Origin: CAZYTO01 sp964650405
Lineage (GTDB): Bacteria > Acidobacteriota > Thermoanaerobaculia > Gp7-AA8
Assembly (NCBI GenBank): GCA_964650405.1
Contig: CAZYTO010000075.1
Coordinates: forward strand, 1 to 20,460
Length of the DNA: 20,460 nucleotides
Reading direction: 5' to 3'
A program made the translations under genes and the position numbers. Shown one piece after another: positions 1-5,951 of this stretch (positions are counted from its first letter, which is position 1; every line of letters begins with the position of its first letter). Below the pieces are notes generated by a model. That model did not search any database, was not told where the DNA came from, and saw only the letters and a list, made by a program, of their open reading frames with translations.

Positions 1-1
1 A

Positions 2-718
2 ATTGCCGTGGATGAGCCGGGCTACCATCTCCTTGCCCGTGCCGGACTCGCCGCGGATGATCACATTGGCCTGCGAGTCAGCCACGCGGGCCACGAGGTC
101 GATGACCCGCTGCATCTTCGGCGAATCGCCCACCATGAGCCGGTCGCTGTACTCGCGCAGCATGCGCTGCTTGAGGTTGCGGTTCTCGTCCTCCAGCGAC
201 TCGCGGATGACGGTCAGGCGGTGGTAGTTGCGGGTGTTGTCGATGGCCGCCGCGCCGATGGAGGCGAGTGACTCTAGGAAGCGGAGGTCGTCCTCCACGA
301 AACTGCCGCTCTTGGCGCCGCGCTCTTCCTTGCCGCCCACGCCGAGGATGCCCACCACGGCGTCGCCGGCAATCATCGGCGCCAGGAGCAGATCGCTCCC
401 CGCCCCGCCCAGGAACTTCGGGACCGTGACTGACTGGGGCTCGCGTGAGGAGAGGACGTGCTTGACGGGGGACTCCGCTAACAGCGCAGCGGGCGGCGTG
501 GGCGGCTCGATCCCGAAGGTGAAGAGGTGCTGGACGTTGAGCTTCTCGTCGATCGACACCACGAAGCCCAGCGTGGCGTCGAGCACCGCCACGGCCCGGT
601 GCATCAGCTCCTCAAGCAGCTCGTCCTCCGGCCGCAGCGTATTCAGCGCACGCCCGACGTCGTAGAGCGCTTCCAGTTGGAGCAGCTTGCGGCGAAGCTC
701 GAAGTTGCCTTGAGGCAT
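2..718 (-). CDS. Sigma-54-dependent regulator, GAF + AAA+ (partial, C-terminus outside window)
   Basis: Read on the minus strand from ATG at 718, the frame stays open for 239 codons to the window edge. Residues about 10-165 look like a GAF sensor domain (start MPQGNFELRRKLLQLEALYD, later LLLAPMIAGDAVVGILGVGG). A helical linker follows (about 170-195), then the start of a sigma-54 activator AAA+ domain: VGDSPKMQRVIDLVARVA and Walker A GESGTGKE at 223-230. Such proteins remodel RNA polymerase-sigma54 at enhancer-bound promoters; the GAF domain would sense a ligand or redox state. The rest of AAA+ and any Fis-type DNA-binding helix lie outside the window. No good Shine-Dalgarno precedes the ATG, because a palindromic repeat sits directly upstream. 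The family is secure; the regulon is unknown. Confidence 0.93.
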   Translation of the reverse strand, partial: MPQGNFELRRKLLQLEALYDVGRALNTLRPEDELLEELMHRAVAVLDATLGFVVSIDEKLNVQHLFTFGIEPPTPPAALLAESPVKHVLSSREPQSVTVPKFLGGAGSDLLLAPMIAGDAVVGILGVGGKEERGAKSGSFVEDDLRFLESLASIGAAAIDNTRNYHRLTVIRESLEDENRNLKQRMLREYSDRLMVGDSPKMQRVIDLVARVADSQANVIIRGESGTGKEMVARLIHGN

Positions 719-857
719 GAGGAAAGTGCCGGGTTCCGAGTGCCGAGTTCCGAGTGATCGTCTCAACTCGGCACTCGGCACTCAGCACCCGGCACTGCTA
801 CTCCTTTCTTTTCTACTCGGCACTCGGCACTCGGCACTCAGCACTGCTACTCCTTTC
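719..857. repeat. Heptamer-repeat hairpin with a duplicated 3' arm (ACTCGGC family)
   Basis: Arms 726-755 and 766-795 are inverted repeats matching at 27 of 30 positions, with a 10-nt loop. The 3' arm is a tandem of 7-mers (ACTCGGC, ACTCAGC, ACCCGGC). The arm is repeated directly at 815-845, and both copies are followed by the same 17 bases (792-808 and 841-857). The second copy covers the last codons and the stop of the TPR gene. The hairpin lies between two minus-strand genes and could attenuate transcription, but it has no T tract. Confidence 0.85.
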
Positions 858-1197
858 CCGTCGCCCTCCGGCATTCGCCGAGGAGGTAATCGCAGTTCCA
901 CGTTGCATAGAACGCCGGGTCGAGCTCATGAATTCGGATGAACAGTGCCGAGGCTTCATCGAAGCGGCCGGTCTTCATTGCGGTGCGGGCCAGGAAGTAG
1001 ATGGCGTGCAGGGTTTGCGGCACGGCATCGTTCTTCTCGACGATGGCCCGGAATCCGGCCTCGGCGTCGGCGAAGCGGCGTTGCTGATAGGCGCAGAGGG
1101 CCTTGCCGTAGTCGTCCGTCACGCCGCAGGTCGTCGGCGGCGCAGCGTGAGCGGCAGCGGCCGTGGCAGCCAGGAATGCGAGAATGAGCGCCCGCAT
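847..1197 (-). CDS. Small exported TPR-like protein
   Basis: This is a 116-residue protein starting MRALILAFLAATAAAAHA, a convincing signal peptide with an AHA-A cleavage site near residue 18. The mature part has TPR-like helical pairs: DDYGKALCAYQQRRFADAEA (about 28-47), HAIYFLARTAMKTGRFDEAS (64-83) and a final helix. Four cysteines (24, 35, 102, 109) could form disulfides in the periplasm. The frame remains open upstream to 1497, but that part is antisense to the DUF2520 gene and low in complexity, so I start at the Met before the signal peptide. This ATG and that of the divergent DUF2520 gene share the tetramer CATG (1195-1198). The final codons and stop overlap a spacer repeat. It probably acts as a scaffold for an envelope complex, by fold only; the partner is unknown. 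Confidence 0.72.
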   Translation of the reverse strand: MRALILAFLAATAAAAHAAPPTTCGVTDDYGKALCAYQQRRFADAEAGFRAIVEKNDAVPQTLHAIYFLARTAMKTGRFDEASALFIRIHELDPAFYATWNCDYLLGECRRATGKE

Positions 1198-1999
1198 GGA
1201 CGGAGTGTACACGCTCGGCATTCTCGGCGGCGGCCGCGCCGCCTGGGCGTTCGGCGCGACTTGGCGCCGCCTCGGCTGGCCGATCGACGGCGTCTGGCTC
1301 CGCCCCGAATCCACCAGCAGGCTGCCGGAGCTGCTCGACGCGCCGCGGAAGGAGATCGATGCGCTCGACGCCGATCTCCTGCTGATCGGCGTCTCGGACA
1401 GAGCGGTAGAGGAGGTTGTAAGAAAGGCGAAGGGCGAAGGGCGAAGGCAGAAGGATGCGACTACCTCTTCGCCCCTCGCCCTTCGCCCTTCGCCCATCCC
1501 GCTCCCGCCCTTGGTCTTTCACGCTTCCGGCGCCCTTCCTGCTCCCGCGGGCGGCTTCTCCCTCCATCCGCTGAAGTCCCTCCCGCCCGTGGGAGAGCCG
1601 TCGGACCTGCGGGACAGCCTGCTCGTCTTCCAGGGCGAGCATCGGCACATCGCAAAGCACATCGCCGATGCCTGCGGCGCGCGCTTCGCCGAGATCGGAG
1701 CCGAAGACAAAGTGCGCTATCACGCCGGCGCGGTCTTCGGCTCGAACTACATGGCGGTGCTTCTGGACATTGCCGAAGAGCTCGCCGGCATCGACGGTGC
1801 GCGGGAGGATCTGGCCAACCTCGCGCACTCCGCGGTCGAGAACTGGCGCGCACATACGGACGCCGCGCGCTTCACCGGACCGGCCGCGCGGGGGGATGCG
1901 GAAGTCATCGAACGTCACCTGGCCGCACTGGCCGGCCGGCCGGAACTTGCGGAAATCTACAGACTTCTCGCCGCGCGCATCCTTGCGACCCGAAAGTAG
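1196..1999 (+). CDS. Rossmann-fold / DUF2520 oxidoreductase-like protein
   Basis: This 267-residue protein has an N-terminal nucleotide-binding motif GILGGGRAAWAFG (8-20) and a strand LLLIGVSDRAVEEV typical of a Rossmann domain. It continues with VFHASGALP and FSLHPLKSLP (about 121-130), the His-Pro-Leu signature of DUF2520 proteins, which resemble pyrroline-5-carboxylate and ketopantoate reductases. The C-terminal helical half has YHAGAVFGSNYMAVLLDIAEEL, as expected for the dimerising domain. The substrate is unknown. Residues about 77-100 are encoded by an inverted heptamer repeat (1426-1495), giving a low-complexity insert rich in K, G, R, S and P between the Rossmann strand and the HASGAL segment, where relatives normally have a short loop. 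The start could instead be GTG at 1205. The MglA-like gene begins 34 bp downstream. Confidence 0.85.
   Translation: MDGVYTLGILGGGRAAWAFGATWRRLGWPIDGVWLRPESTSRLPELLDAPRKEIDALDADLLLIGVSDRAVEEVVRKAKGEGRRQKDATTSSPLALRPSPIPLPPLVFHASGALPAPAGGFSLHPLKSLPPVGEPSDLRDSLLVFQGEHRHIAKHIADACGARFAEIGAEDKVRYHAGAVFGSNYMAVLLDIAEELAGIDGAREDLANLAHSAVENWRAHTDAARFTGPAARGDAEVIERHLAALAGRPELAEIYRLLAARILATRK
1426..1495. repeat. GGCGAAG heptamer hairpin inserted in frame in a coding region
   Basis: The 5' arm at 1426-1447 is three 7-bp GGCGAAG units. The 3' arm at 1467-1495 consists of CTTCGCC-type units (one CCTCGCC variant). The arms are about 20 nt apart and complementary. The same GGCGAAG theme forms the hairpin at 12462-12595. 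The reading frame of the surrounding gene runs through it. Confidence 0.85.
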
Positions 2000-2012
2000 T
2001 GGGTGCTACGAT
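1983..2012 (+). promoter_or_regulatory. Candidate promoter of the MglA-like gene
   Basis: TTGCGA (1983-1988) is followed after 18 nt by TACGAT (2007-2012), which carries an extended -10 TG two bases upstream (TGCTACGAT). A start near 2019 would leave a leader of about 15 nt containing GGAG six bases before the ATG at 2034. The -35 box overlaps the end of the upstream gene. Prediction by eye only. Confidence 0.4.
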
Positions 2013-2033
2013 CGAACCCCTTTCGGAGCCCGC

Positions 2034-3434
2034 ATGGTCTTCTTCAACTACGCGACAATGCAAATGGCCGCGAAGATCGTTTATTACGGTCCGGGCCTCT
2101 GCGGGAAGACCACCAACCTCCACCATATCTACGCCAAGACGTCCCCGCAGTCGCGCGGAGAGATGGTCAGCCTGGAAACGGAGACCGACCGGACGCTGTT
2201 TTTCGACCTCCTCCCCATCGACGTCGGCGTGATCGGCGGCTTCAAGACCCGCCTCCAGCTCTACACGATCCCCGGCCAGGTCTTCTACAACACGACCCGG
2301 AAACTCGTCCTCAAGGGCGTGGACGGGATCGTCTTCGTGGCCGACTCGCAGAAGGCGATGCTCGACGCGAACCTGGAGAGCTTCAAGAACCTCCGTGAGA
2401 ACCTCGGCGAGATCGGTCTTTCCGTCGAAGAGATCCCGCTCGTGATGCAGCTCAACAAGCGCGACCTGCCGAACGTCGCCGACCCGGCCACCATCATGGG
2501 CGTGCTCGATCCTGAGGCGCGCTACGAATCGACCGAGGCCGTCGCTTCGAAGGGTGACGGCGTCTTCGAGACGCTCAAGCTCATCTCCAAGCTCACCCTC
2601 CGTCAGCTCCGCCGCCGCATGACGGGCGAAGAGCCGGCCAAGGCCTCGCCGAGAAGCTCGGCCACCTTCCGCGTGCAGAGCAACGACGCGGCGCCGCAGG
2701 CCCAGGCAGCGAAGAAGGTGAACACGGCGCCCATTCCCGCCATGCGAGACACGCCGCCCGGGCCGCCCACCTTCGTGTCGCCCGCACCTGCCGCCTCCGT
2801 GGTCACGCCCATCATCGACGAGCCGATCGAGGAACTGGCCACGTCGGAGATCGTCGGGGAGGCGCCTGCCACGCCGGCCTTCGACCCGATGCTCGCCAGG
2901 ACCGCGGCCGCGCTCCCGCAGCACATCATCGCCGACGCGCCCATCGCCGACTTCACCACCGCGCTCGAGCCGCCGGAGACGAGCGCCGCCCCCGAAACCG
3001 CCGCCCGGCCGCCGCAGCCGGTCGCCGCCACCGCTGCAGCCGCCTCCGTCCCCGAGCCGGAGATCGACTTCAGCCAGACCGAAAAGCCGGCCAGGACCGC
3101 CCCGGACGTCAAGCACGTCAAGGTGCGCTCCTCCGTCGACGTCATGGCCGAGCTGGAATCGCTGCGCAAGAAGGCCACTCAGACCACGGCCAAGCCCCTG
3201 AAGAAGGAAGACCCTATCGCCGACATGCTGGCGGCGACCAAACCGAAGCGCGACGTCCACAAGTCCCTCCACATGGCCGTCGCCCCCGAAGTCCTTCCCA
3301 AGGCCCGGCGCGTACGCGTTGCGGTGTCCTTCGAGAGCGACGCCGGCGTGCTCCAGACGCAGGACCAGGTCATCGAGCTCGGAGACGCCTCGGACGTCGG
3401 AACGCTGTCGGTCAATCTGAAGCTCGAGCCGTAG
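2034..3434 (+). CDS. MglA-like small GTPase with long Pro/Ala-rich C-terminal extension
   Basis: Residues 1-195 form a bacterial Ras-like MglA domain: P-loop GPGLCGKTTN (19-28), YTIPGQVFYNTTRKLVLKGV with the switch PGQ at 80-82, GIVFVADSQ, and the base-specificity motif NKRD (141-144). MglA proteins set cell polarity and control motility or polar machinery, normally with an MglB GAP; no mglB is in the window. A typical MglA is about 195 residues. This one has 466: residues about 200-415 are a low-complexity linker rich in Pro, Ala, Thr and Glu, and 421-466 form a compact basic, beta-rich tail (KARRVRVAVSFESDAG, IELGDASDVGTL). I do not recognise the tail. Part of the gene encoding it is duplicated downstream as a decayed fragment. 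The GTPase assignment is firm; the role of the extension is open. Confidence 0.92.
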   Translation: MVFFNYATMQMAAKIVYYGPGLCGKTTNLHHIYAKTSPQSRGEMVSLETETDRTLFFDLLPIDVGVIGGFKTRLQLYTIPGQVFYNTTRKLVLKGVDGIVFVADSQKAMLDANLESFKNLRENLGEIGLSVEEIPLVMQLNKRDLPNVADPATIMGVLDPEARYESTEAVASKGDGVFETLKLISKLTLRQLRRRMTGEEPAKASPRSSATFRVQSNDAAPQAQAAKKVNTAPIPAMRDTPPGPPTFVSPAPAASVVTPIIDEPIEELATSEIVGEAPATPAFDPMLARTAAALPQHIIADAPIADFTTALEPPETSAAPETAARPPQPVAATAAAASVPEPEIDFSQTEKPARTAPDVKHVKVRSSVDVMAELESLRKKATQTTAKPLKKEDPIADMLAATKPKRDVHKSLHMAVAPEVLPKARRVRVAVSFESDAGVLQTQDQVIELGDASDVGTLSVNLKLEP

Positions 3435-3461
3435 CTCGTTGGCCGTTCTCCGTTGTCCGTT
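3434..3461. repeat. Short CCGTT/TCGTT heptamer run
   Basis: Four 7-bp units (GCTCGTT, GGCCGTT, CTCCGTT, GTCCGTT) begin on the last base of the MglA-like stop codon. They belong to the same theme as the array at 20116-20171. No inverted partner is obvious nearby. A 5-bp hairpin (3425-3429 with 3434-3438) spans the stop codon itself. Confidence 0.6.
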
Positions 3462-3522
3462 GGATCTCGAGTCCGGCAGTGGAAGCCGCCGGTGGGAAGG
3501 ATCGTCGCGGCCACGACGAGAT

Positions 3523-3665
3523 GCTTCCGAAGGCCCGGCGCCTACGCGTTGCGGTATCCTTTGAGAGCGACGCCGGCGTGCCCCGGGCGCTGGACCGGAT
3601 CATCGAGCTCGGAGACGCGTCGGACGTTGGAACGCTGTCGGTCAATTCTCGAGCTCGAGCCGTAA
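3523..3665 (+). pseudogene. Decayed partial duplicate of the 3' end of the MglA-like gene
   Basis: This stretch matches 3293-3434 at roughly 90% nucleotide identity by eye (about 11 differences in the first 116 aligned bases). It still encodes KARRLRVAVSFESDAGV and IIELGDASDVGTLSVN. Near the end it has one extra base, which shifts the frame; the terminal TAG of the parent is matched by TAA out of frame. No start codon with a ribosome-binding site or GTPase domain is attached, so it is unlikely to be expressed as a protein. The frame it lies in happens to run on into the MltD gene, which should not be read as a fusion. Confidence 0.75.
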
Positions 3666-3687
3666 CGGGGGTGGTCGTGGACTTTAT

Positions 3688-3817
3688 CCTGAGCGAGGGC
3701 GGTCGGACCGGGTGGGAGCGAAGGATCAGAACGCGGCATATCCCGCGCCACGCTACGAAACCACTCCTTGCCGTGCCACGCTTGGATCCTTCGCTCCCGC
3801 CCGGCTGCCCACCCTCG
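3688..3817. repeat. Long palindromic interspersed element, copy 1
   Basis: Core arms 3708-3738 and 3774-3804 are complementary at 26 of 31 positions. The left part (CCTGAGCG, GGGCGG, then GGGAGCGAAGGATCA) and the right part (CCGTGCC, then GATCCTTCGCTCCCGCC) align with the copy at 8191-8321, including bases flanking the loop. It looks like a diverged member of the same family. There is no transposase gene. Confidence 0.8.
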
Positions 3818-3868
3818 ATTCCAGGAAACTCTCTGTGTTTAAGAGGCCCTGACGAGCTGAAAAGCATC

Positions 3869-3935
3869 TCACGCGGAGGCGCGGAGGACGCCGAGGGAGA
3901 ACCCAAACCTCCGCGATCTCCGCGTCTCCGCGTGA
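3869..3935. repeat. CGCGGAG-type inverted repeat
   Basis: Arms 3869-3896 and 3908-3935 match at 24 of 28 positions around an 11-nt loop. Units are 8-9 bp variants of CTCCGCGT. It forms a strong hairpin just upstream of the MltD-like gene. Confidence 0.8.
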
Positions 3936-3985
3936 CCGTCTCCTCGTCGATCGTTTCTTCTTTCAGGCACTGCGCCACCAGCGCT

Positions 3986-5431
3986 GTGCTCAGGCTGACG
4001 ATCAACCGCGCAACGCTGCTCTTCCTGCTGACTCTCTCTGCCGCCGGCTGTGCGAGCACAGTCCCGGCGCCTGCACCGGCGCCGCTTCCTTCGGCTCCCC
4101 AGGCAACTGTTGCGCCCTCGGTCCCCGCACTCAGCACTCGGGACTCCCTGGCCGAGTACAAGAAAGCGCTCGAAGACTCCTACGCGCAGATCGTTGCCCG
4201 CGAGAACAAGCCGGTGAATGCACCGCGCGTGGACGTCGAGGCGGCGGCGTCCATCCCCATTCCCCAACACCGCACCATCGACGGCGCCCTCAATTACTTC
4301 TCCACCGACCTCAGGGCCGACATCCAGACCTCGCTGCTCCGGTCGGCGAAGTACAAGCCGCTCATCGACAAGGTGCTCGACGAGAACAAGCTGCCGCGCG
4401 GCCTGGCCTACCTGCCGGTCATCGAGAGCGCGTACATGCCCACGCTCACCTCGCGGGCCGGCGCGCACGGCATCTGGCAGTTCATGCCCGACACGGCGCG
4501 CGAGTACGGCCTGCGCGTCGACTGGTGGGTGGACGAGCGCGCCGACCCGGAGCGTTCCACGCGCGCGGCCGTGACGTACCTTCGCGATCTCTACCGCCAG
4601 TTCAACGACTGGCCGCTCACCCTCGCCGCCTACAACTGCGGACCGGGGCGCGTGCGGCACGCGATGAACGAGAACAAGCTCTCCTCGTTCTGGGACCTGC
4701 TGGAGAGCGCCGCCGTACCCAAGGAGACTCGCGGCTACGTCCCCACGTTCTTCGCCACCCTGATCATCGCCTCCGACCCCGCCACGTACGGCTTCAAGCT
4801 GGGCGTGGAGGATAAGCAATCGGCCTGTACCTTCGTCGCGGACAACGAAGGCTGTGCGACCTCCACGAAGCGCGTCGAAGTATTGGGCCCGCTGGCCCTG
4901 AAGACGATCGCCGACGCCGCCAGCCTCGACGAGGCCGTCCTGCGGGAGCTCAACCCGGCCCTGCGGCATGGCATCGTGCCGCCGGGGCGGGCGGCGGTAC
5001 GGGTGCCCTCCCGCGCCGCGGAAACGATCGCGGACCGGGCCACGACCCTCAAGAACGAAGACGCCAACGTCACCGTCTGCTCGTATACCCTGCGCCGCGG
5101 CGACACGCTCAAGAAGCTGGCCAGGACCATCGGCACGACCACCGACACGCTCGAGGCCATGAACAACCTCCGCTCCTCGAAACTCGGCCGCGGCGCCACG
5201 ATCTACCTTCCCGTCCGCGCCCATGAGCTGTCGTCGATCCTGGCCCATGCCCATGACGACGTCTTCTACGCCGTCCGCAAGGGCGACACGCTCTCCTCCA
5301 TCGCCAGGAAGTACAAACTGACCGTGGCCGAGCTGCGCGACCTCAACCAGCTCGACCGCGAGCACCGCCTCCACCCCGGGGAGAAGCTGCGCGTGGCCGG
5401 CCCGCATGCCGTCACCGCAGGCGGCATGTGA
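3986..5431 (+). CDS. mltD: MltD-type membrane-bound lytic transglycosylase with two LysM domains
   Basis: From GTG at 3986 the protein has 481 residues. It starts with a lipoprotein signal ending in the lipobox LSAAGC (Cys22) and a Pro/Ala-rich tether. The SLT domain (about 120-265) has AYLPVIESAYMPTLTSRAGA with catalytic Glu147, then GIWQFMPDTAREYGL and LTLAAYNCGPGRV. Two LysM peptidoglycan-binding modules follow (CSYTLRRGDTLKKLARTIGT and FYAVRKGDTLSSIARKYKL). It would cleave the MurNAc-GlcNAc bond with formation of 1,6-anhydro-MurNAc at the envelope. The open frame extends upstream to 3479, but only through repeats and the decayed MglA copy. GTG 3986 is chosen because it places the basic n-region directly before the hydrophobic segment; no strong ribosome-binding site supports it. 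The stop overlaps the start of the GNAT gene by 4 bp, implying coupled translation. Confidence 0.9.
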   Translation: MLRLTINRATLLFLLTLSAAGCASTVPAPAPAPLPSAPQATVAPSVPALSTRDSLAEYKKALEDSYAQIVARENKPVNAPRVDVEAAASIPIPQHRTIDGALNYFSTDLRADIQTSLLRSAKYKPLIDKVLDENKLPRGLAYLPVIESAYMPTLTSRAGAHGIWQFMPDTAREYGLRVDWWVDERADPERSTRAAVTYLRDLYRQFNDWPLTLAAYNCGPGRVRHAMNENKLSSFWDLLESAAVPKETRGYVPTFFATLIIASDPATYGFKLGVEDKQSACTFVADNEGCATSTKRVEVLGPLALKTIADAASLDEAVLRELNPALRHGIVPPGRAAVRVPSRAAETIADRATTLKNEDANVTVCSYTLRRGDTLKKLARTIGTTTDTLEAMNNLRSSKLGRGATIYLPVRAHELSSILAHAHDDVFYAVRKGDTLSSIARKYKLTVAELRDLNQLDREHRLHPGEKLRVAGPHAVTAGGM

Positions 5432-5940
5432 TCGCCCTGCACCCGTACCACAACGACTTCACGGCGGCGATGTATGAAGCGGCGCGGGAGTCGATCGACT
5501 CCGTCGGGCCGTGGATGCCCTGGCTGAGCGAGGACTACTCCATGGAAGGGGCGGCGGCGTGGTCGGAGCGCCAGCAGCTCAATTTCGACGAGGGAAGCCG
5601 GTACGAGTTCATGATCCTCGACCCCTCGGAACGCTACCTCGGCGCCATCGGCCTGAACCAGATCGACGTGGCCAACCCGCGGGCGAACCTCGGGTACTGG
5701 GTGCGCACCAGCGCCCAGAACCGCGGCGTGGCCACCGCCGCCACGAGCCTCATCGTGGACTGGGCCTTTTCGAACACGCCGCTCGTGCGGCTCGAAGTCG
5801 TCGTCTCCGTGGAGAACGCGGCCAGCCTGCGCGTGGCCGAGAAGGCAGGCGCCGTGCGCGAAGGCATCCTGCGCAGCCGCCTCCTGCTCCACGGGCGGAT
5901 GCATGACGCGGTCATGTTCTCTTTCGTGCGCGGGCAATAG
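5428..5940 (+). CDS. GNAT acetyltransferase, RimJ/RimL type
   Basis: This 170-residue protein uses GTG at 5428 within ATGTGA, overlapping the mltD stop. Family features are an early WMPWLSEDYSME segment, beta strand RYLGAIGLNQID, LGYWVRTSAQNRGVATAATS with the acetyl-CoA pyrophosphate loop Q-N-R-G-V-A, and ASLRVAEKAGAVREGILR near the end. These are standard for RimJ/RimL-like N-acetyltransferases, which acetylate protein N-termini or small amines and antibiotics. The actual acceptor cannot be told. The overlap suggests co-expression with the lytic transglycosylase, though a functional link is not established. Confidence 0.9.
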   Translation: MIALHPYHNDFTAAMYEAARESIDSVGPWMPWLSEDYSMEGAAAWSERQQLNFDEGSRYEFMILDPSERYLGAIGLNQIDVANPRANLGYWVRTSAQNRGVATAATSLIVDWAFSNTPLVRLEVVVSVENAASLRVAEKAGAVREGILRSRLLLHGRMHDAVMFSFVRGQ

Positions 5941-5951
5941 AATCACCGGCA
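5938..5951 (+). promoter_or_regulatory. Candidate -10 (TAGAAT) giving a leaderless transcript
   Basis: TAGAAT at 5938-5943 overlaps the GNAT stop and ends 7 bp before the ATG at 5951, so transcription would begin at or beside the start codon. No Shine-Dalgarno is present. The -35 region (TGTTCT, 17 nt upstream) is poor. The box could be fortuitous. Confidence 0.25.

Larger units (their letters stand above)
3666..3985. other. Gene-free spacer of 320 bp filled with palindromic repeats
   Basis: Between the decayed MglA tail and the lytic transglycosylase there is no credible gene. The interval holds the long palindrome at 3688-3817 and the CGCGGAG-type hairpin at 3869-3935. The last 50 bp before the next gene show no clear promoter or ribosome-binding site. 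Confidence 0.7.

Noticed and set aside
754..2232. 492-codon plus-strand open frame
   Set aside because: It crosses heptamer repeats, the antisense of the TPR gene and the wrong frame of the DUF2520 gene. The translation is arginine-rich and without domains.
3479..3985. Upstream in-frame extension of the MltD-like gene, giving an apparent fusion with an MglA tail
   Set aside because: The extension runs through a decayed duplicate and two palindromic repeats, and would bury the lipoprotein signal peptide in the middle of the protein.
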